This document shows, one piece after another, positions 40,961-50,422 of a DNA stretch of 64,000 bases. The stretch spans positions 1 to 64,000 of the forward strand of contig NZ_BCYO01000014.1 of the NCBI RefSeq assembly GCF_001598235.1, read 5' to 3'. The position numbers were made by a program, and so were the translations under genes. The notes beneath the pieces were generated by a model. That model worked only from the letters and a program-made list of their open reading frames with translations, was not told the origin of the DNA and did not search any database. Every line of letters starts with the position of its first letter. Position 1 is the stretch's first letter. This DNA is from Polaromonas jejuensis NBRC 106434 (lineage in GTDB: Bacteria > Pseudomonadota > Gammaproteobacteria > Burkholderiales > Burkholderiaceae_C).

Positions 40961-42379
40961 ATGAGCGATGTTCTTTCCCCGATCCCCCTTTCTCCCGGTT
41001 CCGCTGTAAAACCCACGCCGCGCGTGGGTTTCGTCAGCCTGGGTTGCCCCAAGGCGCTGACCGACTCCGAGTTGATCCTTACGCAACTCAGCGCCGAGGG
41101 TTACCAGACCTCCAAAACCTTCGAGGGCGCGGATCTGGTGATCGTCAATACCTGCGGTTTCATCGATGATGCCGTCAAGGAAAGCCTGGACACCATTGGT
41201 GAGGCGCTGGCCGAAAACGGCAAGGTGATCGTCACAGGCTGCCTGGGTGCCAAGGCCGGCGAGGGTGGCGGCAATCTGGTGCGTCAGATGCACCCCAGCG
41301 TACTGGCCGTGACCGGCCCGCATGCGACGCAAGAGGTCATGGATGCGGTGCACCTGAACCTGCCCAAGCCGCATGACCCGTTTATTGATCTGGTGCCGAA
41401 TGCCTTTGGCGTTGCCGGTATCAAGCTCACACCCAAACACTATGCCTACCTGAAGATCAGCGAAGGCTGCAACCATCGCTGCACCTTCTGCATCATTCCA
41501 TCCATGCGCGGCGACCTGGTGTCCCGGCCCATCGGCGATGTGCTGAACGAGGCGCGTGCCTTGTTTGAGGGCGGTGTCAAGGAACTGCTGGTGATTAGCC
41601 AGGATACTTCTGCCTACGGTGTGGATGTGAAATACCGCACCGGTTTCTGGGATGGCAAGCCGGTCAAGACCCGTATGCTGGAGCTGGTCCAGGCGCTTGG
41701 AGAGATTGCCGAGCCCTACGGCGCCTGGGTGCGTTTGCACTATGTGTATCCCTACCCGAGCGTGGATGAAGTATTGCCTCTGATGGCCACGGGCAAGGTG
41801 TTGCCTTATCTGGATGTGCCTTTGCAGCACAGCCATCCGGATGTGCTCAAGCGCATGAAGCGGCCGGCCAGTGGCGAAAAAAACCTGGAGCGCATTGCGC
41901 GCTGGCGCGAGATCTGCCCCGAGATTGTGATCCGCAGCACCTTCATTGCCGGCTTTCCGGGAGAGACCGAAGCCGAGTTCGAGCACCTGCTGGATTTCAT
42001 GCGTGAGGCCAGAATTGACCGTGCCGGTTGTTTTGCCTATAGCGCGGTGGAGGGGGCGACGGCCAACGACATTCCCGGCATGTTGCCGCTGGAATTGCGC
42101 GAAGAGCGGCGTGCCCGCTTCATGGCCGTAGCCGAAGCAGTCTCCAGCCAGAAGCTGCAGCAGCGCGTGGGTGCCACCATGCAGGTGCTGGTGGATTCCG
42201 CTCCGGCGCTGGGCCGAAAAGGCGGTACCGGTCGCTCTTATGCCGATGCGCCGGAGATCGATGGTGTGGTCAAGCTGCTGCCGCCCGAGAAAATCAGCAA
42301 GACACTGAAGGTCGGTGAATTTACCCGGGCCCGCATTGTCGGCGTCCAGGGCCACGATCTGGTGGCGCTGCCCATCTAA
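40961..42379 (+). CDS. rimO: Ribosomal protein S12 methylthiotransferase RimO
   Basis: A 472-residue radical-SAM enzyme that adds a methylthio group to an aspartate of ribosomal protein S12. The N-terminal UPF0004 domain has [15 protein letters not shown] and [14 protein letters not shown] with Cys ligands of the auxiliary cluster. The SAM cluster motif is [20 protein letters not shown] (CX3CX2C). The TRAM domain closes the protein ([20 protein letters not shown] region to the end). The start at 40961 gives [15 protein letters not shown] strong terminator follows the stop codon. Confidence 0.96.
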   Translation: MSDVLSPIPLSPGSAVKPTPRVGFVSLGCPKALTDSELILTQLSAEGYQTSKTFEGADLVIVNTCGFIDDAVKESLDTIGEALAENGKVIVTGCLGAKAGEGGGNLVRQMHPSVLAVTGPHATQEVMDAVHLNLPKPHDPFIDLVPNAFGVAGIKLTPKHYAYLKISEGCNHRCTFCIIPSMRGDLVSRPIGDVLNEARALFEGGVKELLVISQDTSAYGVDVKYRTGFWDGKPVKTRMLELVQALGEIAEPYGAWVRLHYVYPYPSVDEVLPLMATGKVLPYLDVPLQHSHPDVLKRMKRPASGEKNLERIARWREICPEIVIRSTFIAGFPGETEAEFEHLLDFMREARIDRAGCFAYSAVEGATANDIPGMLPLELREERRARFMAVAEAVSSQKLQQRVGATMQVLVDSAPALGRKGGTGRSYADAPEIDGVVKLLPPEKISKTLKVGEFTRARIVGVQGHDLVALPI

Positions 42380-42396
42380 AGGTTTTGAGAATCAAG

Positions 42397-42448
42397 AGGC
42401 TTCGGCTACCCTGTGATTTTTGACAGGGCGGTGCGAAGCCTTTTTGTT
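42397..42448 (+). terminator. rimO terminator
   Basis: AGGCTTCG and CGAAGCCT pair around an inner hairpin (CCCTGT/ACAGGG), then TTTTTGTTTT. It begins 18 bases after the rimO stop codon. Confidence 0.85.
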
Positions 42449-42487
42449 TTGATGGAATACGTTTTTTGTAAACGCATGCGGAAAAAC

Positions 42488-42520
42488 AAAAAGGCCACTG
42501 TTTTCACAGTGGCCTTTTAT
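42488..42520 (-). terminator. Terminator of tRNA-Leu
   Basis: AAAAGGCCACTG and CAGTGGCCTTTT form a 12-bp stem with a 6-base loop. On the minus strand it follows tRNA-Leu by about 17 bases and ends in a T run. The symmetry allows it to act in both directions. Confidence 0.85.
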
Positions 42521-42536
42521 CTCTTCTGAGTGTTTT

Positions 42537-42621
42537 TGGTGCCCGGGAGAGAACTCGAATCTCCACATCTTGCGATACACGGACCTGAACCGTGCGCGTC
42601 TACCAATTCCGCCACCCGGGC
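42537..42621 (-). tRNA. tRNA-Leu(CAG)
   Basis: An 85-nt class II tRNA on the minus strand. GCCCGGG pairs with CCCGGGC at the acceptor, the D arm contains GGTAGACGC, anticodon stem CACGG/CCGTG encloses TTCAGGT (anticodon CAG), and a long variable arm and an encoded CCA are present. The region 42622-42895 upstream of rnr holds no convincing gene. Confidence 0.95.
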
Positions 42622-42895
42622 ATGCATGCAGTGTACCATCACCTGAACGCCTTTACGGGGAGGAGCTTTGAAATATTTCAAATTTCTGGCGAAATTTCAA
42701 TGCGCTGAGACAGCGCTCGCAGGCCCTGCGCCGAAATCCCCGAACCATCCGGATCTTCATCAACGGCCTCATGGATTGGCGACACATGGTTTTCATTGAT
42801 CGCGGCTAGTATCAGGTCCAGTATGCTTCTGAAAAACTGAATCCTGGCGAGCCAATAGCCTATATTCAAGTCCGTGGTTCAACAAGGTGTTGTTC

Positions 42896-45271
42896 ATGGC
42901 ATCTCAAGAAAAGAGACTTCTTATCAAAACAATTCATTCAACCTCTGCTGTATCGTCCGGACTTCTCGCTGAATTCGAGGGGACGGTTTCCGGCCATCGT
43001 GACGGCCATGGTTTTGTTCTGCGCGATGACGGCGAGGCTGATATTTATCTGCCGCCCAACGAAATGCGTGCGGTGCTGCACAAGGACCGTGTCAAGGCGC
43101 GCATCGTGCGCCATGACCGGAAAAACCGCCCCGAAGGCCGGGTGACCGAGATCATTGAACGCTCGTCCAACCCCATCATCGGCCGCCTGTTGCTGGAAAG
43201 CGGTGTCTGGCTGGTTGCACCCGAGGACAAACGCTACGGCCAGGATGTGCTGATTCCGAAAGGCGCGACCGGCAGCGCCAAGGCCGGCCAGGTCGTGGTG
43301 GTTCAGCTGACCGAGCCGCCTGCGCTGTTTGGCCAGCCCGTGGGCCGCGTCAAGGAAGTGCTGGGTGAAATCGACGACCCGGGCATGGAAATTGAAATTG
43401 CCGTGCGCAAATACGGCGTACCGCATGAATTCAGCGATGCGGCACTGGCCCTGGCCCGCACCTTGCCGGATGCGGTGCGGCCCGCCGACAAGAAACATCG
43501 CGTGGACCTGACCGACGTGCCGCTGGTCACCATTGACGGTGAAGATGCCCGCGACTTTGACGATGCGGTGTACTGCGAGCCGGCCAAGGTGGGGCGCGGC
43601 AAGGGCTGGCGCCTGCTGGTGGCCATTGCCGACGTCAGCCATTACGTGGAGACCGGCAGCGCCATCGACATCGATGCCTACGACCGGGCCACCAGCGTGT
43701 ATTTCCCGCGCCGCGTGATCCCCATGCTGCCGGAGAAACTCTCCAACGGCCTGTGCTCGCTCAACCCCAATGTCGAGCGCCTGTGCATGGTGTGCGACAT
43801 GCTGGTCAACGCCAAGGGCGAGATTCACGCCTACCAGTTCTACCCGGCCGTGATGTTCAGCCAGGCGCGTTTTACCTACACCGAAGTGGCCGCGATACTG
43901 GCCAATACGCGGGGCCCGGAAGCTGCGCAGCGCAAGGCGCTGGTGCCGCATCTGCTGGATCTGCATGATGTCTACCAGGCCCTGCTCAAGGAGCGGGGTG
44001 AGCGCGGTGCGGTGGATTTTGAAACCACCGAAACCCAGATTGTTTGCGATGAAGCCGGGCGTATCGAAAAAATCATGCCGCGCACCCGCAATGCGGCGCA
44101 CCGCCTGATCGAGGAAGCCATGCTGGCGGCCAATGTGTGCTCGGCCGATTTCATCGCGCAGAGCAAGCATGTGGGCCTGTTCCGCGTGCACGAAGGTCCG
44201 ACGCCCGAGAAAATGGAGATGCTGCGCAACTACCTCAAGGCAAGCGGCATCGGCATGACCATCAGCGATGACCCGCAACCGGGCGAGTTCCAGCGGATTG
44301 CCCTGGCCACCAAAGACCGGCCGGACGCGCAGCAAATCCATTCCATGCTGCTGCGCTCCATGCAGCAGGCGATTTACACGCCCATGAACGGCGGTCATTT
44401 TGGTTTGTCCTACGAGGCCTACACGCACTTCACGAGCCCGATCCGCCGTTATCCTGACCTGCTGGTGCACCGCGTCATCAAGGCGATCCTGAAGAAGACC
44501 AAGTACCAGCTGCCGGTGTTGCCCACGCCGGGCGAGGCGGTAGCCAAGCTCTCCAAGCGGCTGGCCTCCCGTGTCCAGGAACCCAGCGAAAAGCCCAGGA
44601 AAGCCAGCGCTGACCAGCTGGCCTGGCAGGCTGCCGGCCTGCATTGCAGCGCCAACGAGCGCCGCGCCGACGAGGCCAGCCGGGACGTCGAGGCCTGGCT
44701 CAAGTGCAAGTACATGCGCGAGCATCTGGGCGAGGAATTTGGCGGCGTGGTGACAGCGGCGACCGGCTTTGGCATCTTTGTGACGCTGGACGCCATGTAT
44801 GTGGAAGGACTGGTGCACATCACCGAGCTGGGCGGCGAATACTTCCGCTTTGACGAAGCGCGCCAGGAGCTGCGCGGCGAGCGCACCGGCATCCGCTATG
44901 CGATCGGCACGCGGGTCCGGGTGCAGGTCAGCCGCGTTGACCTCGATGGCCGCAAGATTGACTTCCGTCTGGTGAACGAGGGTGAGGCACTGCTGGGCCG
45001 GGCCATGAAGGACAAGACCGGTGGCCATTCGGCCGAGCTGCCCGCCCAGGAGCGCGCTGGCAGCACTGCAGGTGCGCGTGCCGGCAAAGGCGGCGGCAGG
45101 GGGGCAGGCAAGCGTTCGGAGCCGCGCCTGGAGGGTCATAGCGCCAGTCCGGCCAGCAAGGACAGAACGGCTAACGGAGCGCCCAGGTCGCCGATTCAGG
45201 CGCTCAAGGCCGCGGTCAAGAAATCAGCCAGCAATGCCAGCCGCAAGCAGGGCAAAAAGCCCCGTCGCTAG
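42896..45271 (+). CDS. rnr: Ribonuclease R
   Basis: A 791-residue 3'-5' exoribonuclease for structured RNA. A cold-shock-like domain (FEGTVSGHRDGHGFVLRDDG) leads into the RNB catalytic core with IDGEDARDFDDAVY (metal-binding Asp residues) and HFTSPIRRYPDLLVHR. The C-terminal S1 domain is FGGVVTAATGFGIFVTLDAM. The last 100 residues are a basic, Ala/Lys/Arg-rich tail (ending KKSASNASRKQGKKPRR). The ATG at 42896 has AAGG eight bases upstream and is preferred to a GTG at 42887. A YggT-type gene follows 48 bases later. Confidence 0.95.
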   Translation: MASQEKRLLIKTIHSTSAVSSGLLAEFEGTVSGHRDGHGFVLRDDGEADIYLPPNEMRAVLHKDRVKARIVRHDRKNRPEGRVTEIIERSSNPIIGRLLLESGVWLVAPEDKRYGQDVLIPKGATGSAKAGQVVVVQLTEPPALFGQPVGRVKEVLGEIDDPGMEIEIAVRKYGVPHEFSDAALALARTLPDAVRPADKKHRVDLTDVPLVTIDGEDARDFDDAVYCEPAKVGRGKGWRLLVAIADVSHYVETGSAIDIDAYDRATSVYFPRRVIPMLPEKLSNGLCSLNPNVERLCMVCDMLVNAKGEIHAYQFYPAVMFSQARFTYTEVAAILANTRGPEAAQRKALVPHLLDLHDVYQALLKERGERGAVDFETTETQIVCDEAGRIEKIMPRTRNAAHRLIEEAMLAANVCSADFIAQSKHVGLFRVHEGPTPEKMEMLRNYLKASGIGMTISDDPQPGEFQRIALATKDRPDAQQIHSMLLRSMQQAIYTPMNGGHFGLSYEAYTHFTSPIRRYPDLLVHRVIKAILKKTKYQLPVLPTPGEAVAKLSKRLASRVQEPSEKPRKASADQLAWQAAGLHCSANERRADEASRDVEAWLKCKYMREHLGEEFGGVVTAATGFGIFVTLDAMYVEGLVHITELGGEYFRFDEARQELRGERTGIRYAIGTRVRVQVSRVDLDGRKIDFRLVNEGEALLGRAMKDKTGGHSAELPAQERAGSTAGARAGKGGGRGAGKRSEPRLEGHSASPASKDRTANGAPRSPIQALKAAVKKSASNASRKQGKKPRR

Positions 45272-45319
45272 GATGATCCTGACGCCTGTTTCCCCTTTTA
45301 TTTGCAAGTACAGGACGCT

Positions 45320-45883
45320 ATGCTGACCCGGATTTTGGCCTTTTTGCTGGAGACTGTTTTTTTCGTGCTGATTGCCTCGGCGCTGCTGCGTGCCTGGATG
45401 AACTGGGTGCGGGTCAACATGATCGCGCAGCCGGGGCGCTTTGTCATGGCCCTGACCGACTGGCTGGTCAAGCCGATGCGGCGCCGCCTGCCCAAGTCCC
45501 TGGCCCAGTCGCGGGTGGACTGGGCGAGTGTGTTCGGCGCGGTCTTGCTGGCACTGGCCTATGCCCTGTTGTGGGGGCTGCTGTTTGGTCTGCTGCTGGG
45601 CGCTGCCGACTTCAGTTTTGCCCCAACGGCCTTGCTGACCATGCTGGCCTTTGCCCTGAAGATGCTGGTTCGGGTGACGCTGCAAACCCTGTTCATTCTG
45701 GTGCTGGGTTATGCCATCCTGTCCTGGGTCCAGCCCGGCTCACCGGCCTATGGCTTGCTGGGCCGCCTGACCGAGCCCTTGCTGACGCCACTGCGCCGCG
45801 TGATCCCCACGGTGGGCGGTGTCGACCTGTCGGCGCTGGTGCTGCTGGTGGTGCTGCAAATCGGCATGATGGTATTCGTCTAG
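45320..45883 (+). CDS. YggT family membrane protein
   Basis: A 187-residue protein with two YggT repeats, each a pair of membrane helices: FLLETVFFVLIASALLRAWM with MALTDWLVKPMRRRLP, and VTLQTLFILVLGYAILSWVQ with LTEPLLTPLRRVIPTVGGVD. The family is linked to membrane protein integrity and osmotic stress, but its biochemical role is not established. The ATG at 45320 is preferred to an in-frame TTG at 45302. It ends convergently with nnr, 17 bases apart. Confidence 0.9.
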   Translation: MLTRILAFLLETVFFVLIASALLRAWMNWVRVNMIAQPGRFVMALTDWLVKPMRRRLPKSLAQSRVDWASVFGAVLLALAYALLWGLLFGLLLGAADFSFAPTALLTMLAFALKMLVRVTLQTLFILVLGYAILSWVQPGSPAYGLLGRLTEPLLTPLRRVIPTVGGVDLSALVLLVVLQIGMMVFV

Positions 45884-45900
45884 GGCTGGTTTAGGGCCTT

Positions 45901-47436
45901 TTAAAGCGCGGCCAGCGCTGACGCCGTCAGGGCCTGTCCGGGCCGCTGGCTCGCCCACGCATCGGCCCGGCGGCCATGCGCAAACACCGCGCCGCAGGCC
46001 GCCTCAAACGCCTCCAGCCCGCCGGCCATATAAGCCCCCAGCATGCCGGCCAGCACATCGCCGGTGCCGGCCGTGGCCAGCAAGGCATTACCGCTGGCGT
46101 TGACCATGGTTTCGCGGCCCGGGGCGGCGATGACGGTTCCCGAGCCCTTGAGCGCCACCACGCACTGAAACCGTTGCGCCAGCTCTCTGGCGGCCGCCAG
46201 GCGGTCGGCCTGCACCGCCGCGGCCGTGCTGCCCAGCAGTCGCGCGGCCTCCAGCGGATGGGGCGTCAGCACCGTGCTGTAGGCGCGGCCATGCCGGGCC
46301 TTCAGCTGGGTTTGCAGTTGCGTATCGTTGGCGATGGCATTGAGGGCGTCCGCATCCAGCACGGCCCGCGCCGCCGTTGACAGCAGCTTGGCGATGACGC
46401 TTTTGACGGCTTCGCCGCCACCGCAGCCGCAGACCACGACCTGGCGCTTCAAATCCAGGGCGTCGGGTGCGCGGAACATGAGTTCGGGTTGCAGCAGGTC
46501 CACGGTCGGACCGGCCTGGCCGAGCAAGGCCACAAACACCCGGCCCGCGCCGGCATGCAGGGCCGCGCGGGCGGCCAGCAGGGCCGCGCCTGTCATGTGC
46601 GTCGTGGCCGCGGTGCCGGATTGGCCACCCAGAACGGCGACATCGCCAAAACTGCCTTTGTGGCTGGCGTGCGCGGCCTTCCGGCGCGGCGGCTGGGCCG
46701 CGCGGTCCGCGCCCAGCAGCCAGGCGCAAGGCTCCGGCGTGGCTGCGGGCTTGACCCCCAGGTCATCGAACCACACCTGGCCAGCGCCGTCCCGGCCGCT
46801 GGCCGTGAACAGCCCGGCCTTCAGCGTCAACAGGCTTAGGGTGAAAATGCCTGCAGCCCTTTCCGGATGGGCACAAGCAGCTATTGATTTGGTAGCGACT
46901 GCTGAAGACGAAAAACCCGTGTCGGCATCCAGTCCGGTCGGCACATCCACCGCCAGCCGCAACGCCTGGCTGGCCTGCATCAGCGCCAGCCACTGCCGCA
47001 TCAGCGCGCTGCCGGCGCGGTGGGGGTCCAGCCTCGCGCCGATGCCTAGCAGGGCGTCTATGCAGACATCAAAATCCTGCGGCGCCTCGGTCGCCAGGGT
47101 CACGCCGGCGGCCAGGGCGCGCACACGGGCGGCCTGGGCGTCCGGCGGTTCGGCCTTGCCGCCGGGCAGCCCGGTCCAGGTCACGAGCACCGTTTTGCCC
47201 CACTGGTGCAAATGCAGCGCGGCCTCAAAACCATCGCCCCCGTTGTTGCCGGGCCCGCAGGCGATCCAGATGCGCTGGGCATGGGGCGCGAGCGCCAGCG
47301 CCAGGCGCGCCACGGAAAGACCGGCCCGCTGCATCAGCGTGTGCGGCGGCAGGCTGGCCGCGGCCTGCTGTTCAATCTGCCGGGTTGCGGCCACGCTGTA
47401 AAGCGGCAGGCTGAGGGCGCTGGAGATTTTTTGCAT
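45901..47436 (-). CDS. nnr: Bifunctional NAD(P)H-hydrate repair enzyme
   Basis: A 511-residue fusion of NAD(P)HX epimerase (N-terminal, about residues 1-215) and ADP-dependent NAD(P)HX dehydratase (C-terminal), repairing hydrated NAD(P)H. The epimerase half has AHAQRIWIACGPGNNGGDGF and VDVPTGLDADTG. The dehydratase half has SHKGSFGDVAVLGGQSG, LDADALNAIA, LTPHPLEAARLL and NASGNALLATAGTGDVLAGM. Codons in the linker before PERAAG (VATKSIAACA) come from a copy of the dispersed repeat (46871-46896). It is followed in the genome by the convergent YggT gene. Confidence 0.95.
   Translation of the reverse strand: MQKISSALSLPLYSVAATRQIEQQAAASLPPHTLMQRAGLSVARLALALAPHAQRIWIACGPGNNGGDGFEAALHLHQWGKTVLVTWTGLPGGKAEPPDAQAARVRALAAGVTLATEAPQDFDVCIDALLGIGARLDPHRAGSALMRQWLALMQASQALRLAVDVPTGLDADTGFSSSAVATKSIAACAHPERAAGIFTLSLLTLKAGLFTASGRDGAGQVWFDDLGVKPAATPEPCAWLLGADRAAQPPRRKAAHASHKGSFGDVAVLGGQSGTAATTHMTGAALLAARAALHAGAGRVFVALLGQAGPTVDLLQPELMFRAPDALDLKRQVVVCGCGGGEAVKSVIAKLLSTAARAVLDADALNAIANDTQLQTQLKARHGRAYSTVLTPHPLEAARLLGSTAAAVQADRLAAARELAQRFQCVVALKGSGTVIAAPGRETMVNASGNALLATAGTGDVLAGMLGAYMAGGLEAFEAACGAVFAHGRRADAWASQRPGQALTASALAAL
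46871..46896 (+). repeat. Dispersed palindromic repeat, copy G, inside nnr
   Basis: GCACAAGCA followed by GCTATTGATTTGGTAGC. It is read on the other strand as VATKSIAACA in the nnr product, just after the NAD-binding epimerase core. Confidence 0.7.
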
Positions 47437-47525
47437 CAGACGATTGTGGGCTCTTATGGCACTTTCAGCTGATGTGCCATCAGAAAGAGAAAGGCGAGCA
47501 AGAACGTGTGGCCGAGGCGGCGCGT

Positions 47526-48785
47526 TCAGCGCAGGCGGCCGGCGTCCAGGCCTTCCATGTCGATCTCCGCGGGCCTGTCCGCCATCAGGTCGGCCAGCGC
47601 CCGCGCACTGCCGCAGCTCAGGGCCCAGCCGCTGGCGCCATGGCCGAGGTTGAGCCAGAGGCCGGGGATGCCGCTGTTGCCGACGATGGGCGGCCCGTCG
47701 GGCAGCATGGCGCGCGCGCCTTTCCACTCCTGCACGCTGCCGTGGGCATTGGCGTGCTGCGTGGCGCCGGGAAACCAGTCCTGCAGGACCTTGTACAGGG
47801 TCTGGATGGCGGCGGCGCGCTTGCGTTCCGGCGAGCCGCCGATTTCCGCGCCGCCGGCCACGCGCACGCGGTTGCCCAGGCGGGAAATGGCCACCCTGTA
47901 GCGCTCGTCCATCAAGGCGCTGCGCGGTGCGTTCAAGGGTTCGCGAATCGGTGCGCTGAGGGAGTAGCCATGGACGGCGGCCAGGGGAATCTTCAGGCCC
48001 AGCGGCCTGAGGAGTGGGGCCGAGGCCAGGCCGGCACACATCACTAGCCGGTCAAAGGCGCGCGGCAGGTTTTCGCCTGCTATCAAAATACTAGCTGGCT
48101 GCGCCCGTTCCAGTTGGGCTACCGTCGTATTGAATTGGAAATTGACGCCGATGCGCTGGGCTTCGTTCTTCAGCAGCAGCGCAAACTGCCGGCAGTTGGC
48201 CACTTCGCCCTCGGCCAGCTGCACGGCGCCCAGAAATTCGGTGTCGGGGTTGAGGGCGGGCTCGATCTGCCGCACCTCCACGGGACTGATCTGCCTGAAG
48301 GCCACGCCGGCGTCGCGCAGCCGCTGCAGGCCGGGCTCGATCAGCTGGCCGTCCTTTTCCGAACGCAGCAGCAGCATGTAGCCGGGGCTGCGCTCGTAGT
48401 CGAGTTGCAGCTCGGCCGTCAGCTGGTGCAGCCTTTCGCGGCTGTAAAACGCCAGGCGCCGCAGCCGCGCGTGGTTGGCCAGATAGGTTTCCGGCTGGCA
48501 GGCGTGAAACCACTTCCACATCCAGGCCAGCTCGCGGGCCGACAGGGGCAGGCCGAGCTTGAGCGGCGCATGGCGGCTAAGGAGCTGGCCGAGCAACTTG
48601 CCGGGCATGCCGGGCGCTGCCCAGGGCGTCACGTCGGCGGGCGCGACGATGCCGGCGTTGGCAAAACTGCTTTCTTCGGCCGCGGCGCTCCGGCGCTCAA
48701 AGACGGTGACTTCGTGCCCGTCCACCGCCAGTTCATAGGCGGTGGTGATGCCGATGATGCCGGCGCCAATGACGGCGACTCTCAT
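47526..48785 (-). CDS. dadA: D-amino acid dehydrogenase small-subunit-like FAD enzyme
   Basis: A 419-residue flavoprotein of the DAO family. It begins MRVAVIGAGIIGITTAYELA (Rossmann FAD loop) and continues HEVTVFERRSAAAEESSFAN with SFANAG, a DadA hallmark. The C-terminal GPPIVGNSGIPGLWLNLGHG (GLWLNLGHGASGW) is also typical. The reaction is oxidative deamination of D-amino acids to 2-oxo acids with electrons to the respiratory chain. Residues around AQPASILIAGENLP are encoded by a copy of the dispersed repeat. It lies 89 bases upstream of nnr on the same strand, a loose operon at most. Confidence 0.9.
   Translation of the reverse strand: MRVAVIGAGIIGITTAYELAVDGHEVTVFERRSAAAEESSFANAGIVAPADVTPWAAPGMPGKLLGQLLSRHAPLKLGLPLSARELAWMWKWFHACQPETYLANHARLRRLAFYSRERLHQLTAELQLDYERSPGYMLLLRSEKDGQLIEPGLQRLRDAGVAFRQISPVEVRQIEPALNPDTEFLGAVQLAEGEVANCRQFALLLKNEAQRIGVNFQFNTTVAQLERAQPASILIAGENLPRAFDRLVMCAGLASAPLLRPLGLKIPLAAVHGYSLSAPIREPLNAPRSALMDERYRVAISRLGNRVRVAGGAEIGGSPERKRAAAIQTLYKVLQDWFPGATQHANAHGSVQEWKGARAMLPDGPPIVGNSGIPGLWLNLGHGASGWALSCGSARALADLMADRPAEIDMEGLDAGRLR
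48079..48110 (-). repeat. Dispersed palindromic repeat, copy H, inside dadA
   Basis: GCTATCAAAATACTAGC followed by TGGCTGCGCCCGTTC, the inverted orientation relative to copies E and I. It is translated in frame in the dadA product (QPASILIAG). Confidence 0.65.
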
Positions 48786-48881
48786 GCGGCGACCCCGGTC
48801 GGGGCGGTGCCGGGTGGGAAGTCGGGCGGGATGAGGTTCTTCATCGTTTCAATTCGTTTGATTTGTGCATAAAATGGCCTG

Positions 48882-48925
48882 CCAGCCCAATGGTAGAAGG
48901 CGCAGCAGGCTATTAATTTTGTAGC
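48882..48925 (+). repeat. Dispersed palindromic repeat, copy I, overlapping the amidase 3' end
   Basis: A 44-bp unit with CCAGC, GCGCAGCAGGC and core GCTATTAATTTTGTAGC. The stop codon of the amidase gene (TTA on this strand, 48913-48915) lies within the core, so the last four amino acids and the stop are repeat-encoded. Confidence 0.72.
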
Positions 48926-50274
48926 GAATGGTGGAGTGCGGTTTCCACCTGGCAGGCCAGGTCCAGCAGCGTGTCGTCGCGCAGCGCCGCGTGCCAGAGC
49001 ATCAGGCCCACGGGCAATTGGTCGGGCGTGTGGCAGGGCAGTGAAATCGCGCAGCCGTCCAGCATGTTCACCACGGCGGTGTTGCGCAGCAGCAGCCCGT
49101 TGATGCGGAAAAACTCGTCATCATCTTTCAGCACGCTGGCAATGGACGGCGCCACGATGGGCACGGTGGGCGAGAGCACGGCGTCAAAGGCGCTCAGGCG
49201 GGCCTCCATGCGCGCCATCCAGGCTTGGCGTGCCGCCAGCAAGTCGATGTAGTCGGCGGCGCTCATGCGGGCTCCCCGCAGAATGCGTTGCGCCACCCGG
49301 GGGTCGTATTCGGCCTGGTGTCTGGCAATCAGGGTCCGGTGCCAGGCGTAGCTCTCGGCGGCCGACAAGCCGCCGGTGGCGTTGATCCCGGCCAGATCGC
49401 CGATTTCTTCCAGCGCAATTTCCTCGATGCGCGCACCGGCCTGGCGCAGCACCCGCAGGCTGCGCTCGAAGGCCTGGGCCACGCTGACGCTCAGCCCGTC
49501 CTGCATTTGCGTGCGTGCCACCGCGAAGCGGCAGGATGACAGGGGCTTGCCCGCGAGTTCCACGCGGCGCGCCGCCAGCACCTCGTGCACGGTGATGGCG
49601 TCGCGGACCGAGCGCGTCAGGGCGCAGACGGTGTCCAGGCTGGTGGACAGCGGCAGGGCGCCTGCGGTCGGCACCAGGCGCGCCGTGCTTTTGAAACCCA
49701 CAATGCCGCACAGCGCGGCGGGGATGCGGATGGAGCCGCCGGTGTCGGAGCCCAGGCCTACCAGGGCGGCGCCCGTGGCCACGGAAACGGCGGCGCCTGA
49801 GGAGGAGCCGCCGGGAATCCGCGCGGTGTCCGGATCGGCCGGGTTGGCGGGGGTGCCGTAATGCGGGTTGATGCCGACGCCGGAAAAGGCAAACTCCACC
49901 ATATTGGTGCGCCCGGCGATCACGGCGCCGGCCGCGCGCAATCGCGCCACGGCCGGGCAGTCCGCACGGGCTGCGGCCGCGCCGATCAGCACCGTCGAGC
50001 CGGCCAGGGTGGTTTGGCCCGCGACGTCAAACAGGTCCTTGACCGAGACCGGAATTCCGGCCAATGGCCGTTGGGGGTCGCTAAAGGCCGCGGGGGGCGG
50101 CACTTCGGCCTCAAGCAGCGGGCTTTGCGCCGGCCCCGGCATGAAGACATGGCGGCAAGCGTCGCTTTGGGCGACGGCCGCCGCCCGCTGGAAGATTTCT
50201 TCGGGGCTGGTCTGGCCGGTTTGCAGGGCCTGGCGGGTGGCCTGAAGGTCGCCGGGTGGGGGGAGCTGGCTCAT
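48913..50274 (-). CDS. Amidase signature family hydrolase
   Basis: A 453-residue amidase. The Ser-cisSer-Lys catalytic triad is visible: Lys in GIPVSVKDLFDVAG, the cis-Ser in IPGGSSSGAAVSVATG, and the nucleophile Ser in LGSDTGGSIRIPAALCGIVG. The length suits general amidases and GatA-like proteins; lack of gatB/gatC neighbours argues against a tRNA amidotransferase role. The substrate is unknown. The C-terminal codons and stop fall in a dispersed repeat. It is divergent from rpsB. Confidence 0.92.
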   Translation of the reverse strand: MSQLPPPGDLQATRQALQTGQTSPEEIFQRAAAVAQSDACRHVFMPGPAQSPLLEAEVPPPAAFSDPQRPLAGIPVSVKDLFDVAGQTTLAGSTVLIGAAAARADCPAVARLRAAGAVIAGRTNMVEFAFSGVGINPHYGTPANPADPDTARIPGGSSSGAAVSVATGAALVGLGSDTGGSIRIPAALCGIVGFKSTARLVPTAGALPLSTSLDTVCALTRSVRDAITVHEVLAARRVELAGKPLSSCRFAVARTQMQDGLSVSVAQAFERSLRVLRQAGARIEEIALEEIGDLAGINATGGLSAAESYAWHRTLIARHQAEYDPRVAQRILRGARMSAADYIDLLAARQAWMARMEARLSAFDAVLSPTVPIVAPSIASVLKDDDEFFRINGLLLRNTAVVNMLDGCAISLPCHTPDQLPVGLMLWHAALRDDTLLDLACQVETALHHSLQN

Positions 50275-50422
50275 GGGCGGGGGATGTTATACTCGAATGG
50301 CTTTGTGAATGACGATTTTGTTGTTTGCAAGGTAAATCGCAAATCAGCCACTCATCAAGGTGCTGCCCGGAATGTTTCCGGACAGTAAGCGCTGATTTTA
50401 GACACAACCTTTGGAGTTTTAT
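50275..50422 (+). promoter_or_regulatory. rpsB promoter and 5' leader
   Basis: About 150 bases between the amidase start and rpsB. TATACT at 50288-50293 could be a -10 box, which would leave a leader of about 120 bases. Inside it TGCCCGGAATGTTTCCGGACA forms a hairpin (CCGGA/TCCGG). In other bacteria ribosomal protein S2 represses its own rpsB-tsf mRNA through such a leader; that role here is inference. Confidence 0.45.

Noticed and set aside
42678..42869. A 63-codon minus-strand ORF between tRNA-Leu and rnr (starts NIGYWLARIQ)
   Set aside because: It has no ATG start (TTG only), no ribosome site and no recognisable family, and it lies in the rnr upstream region. It is probably not a gene.
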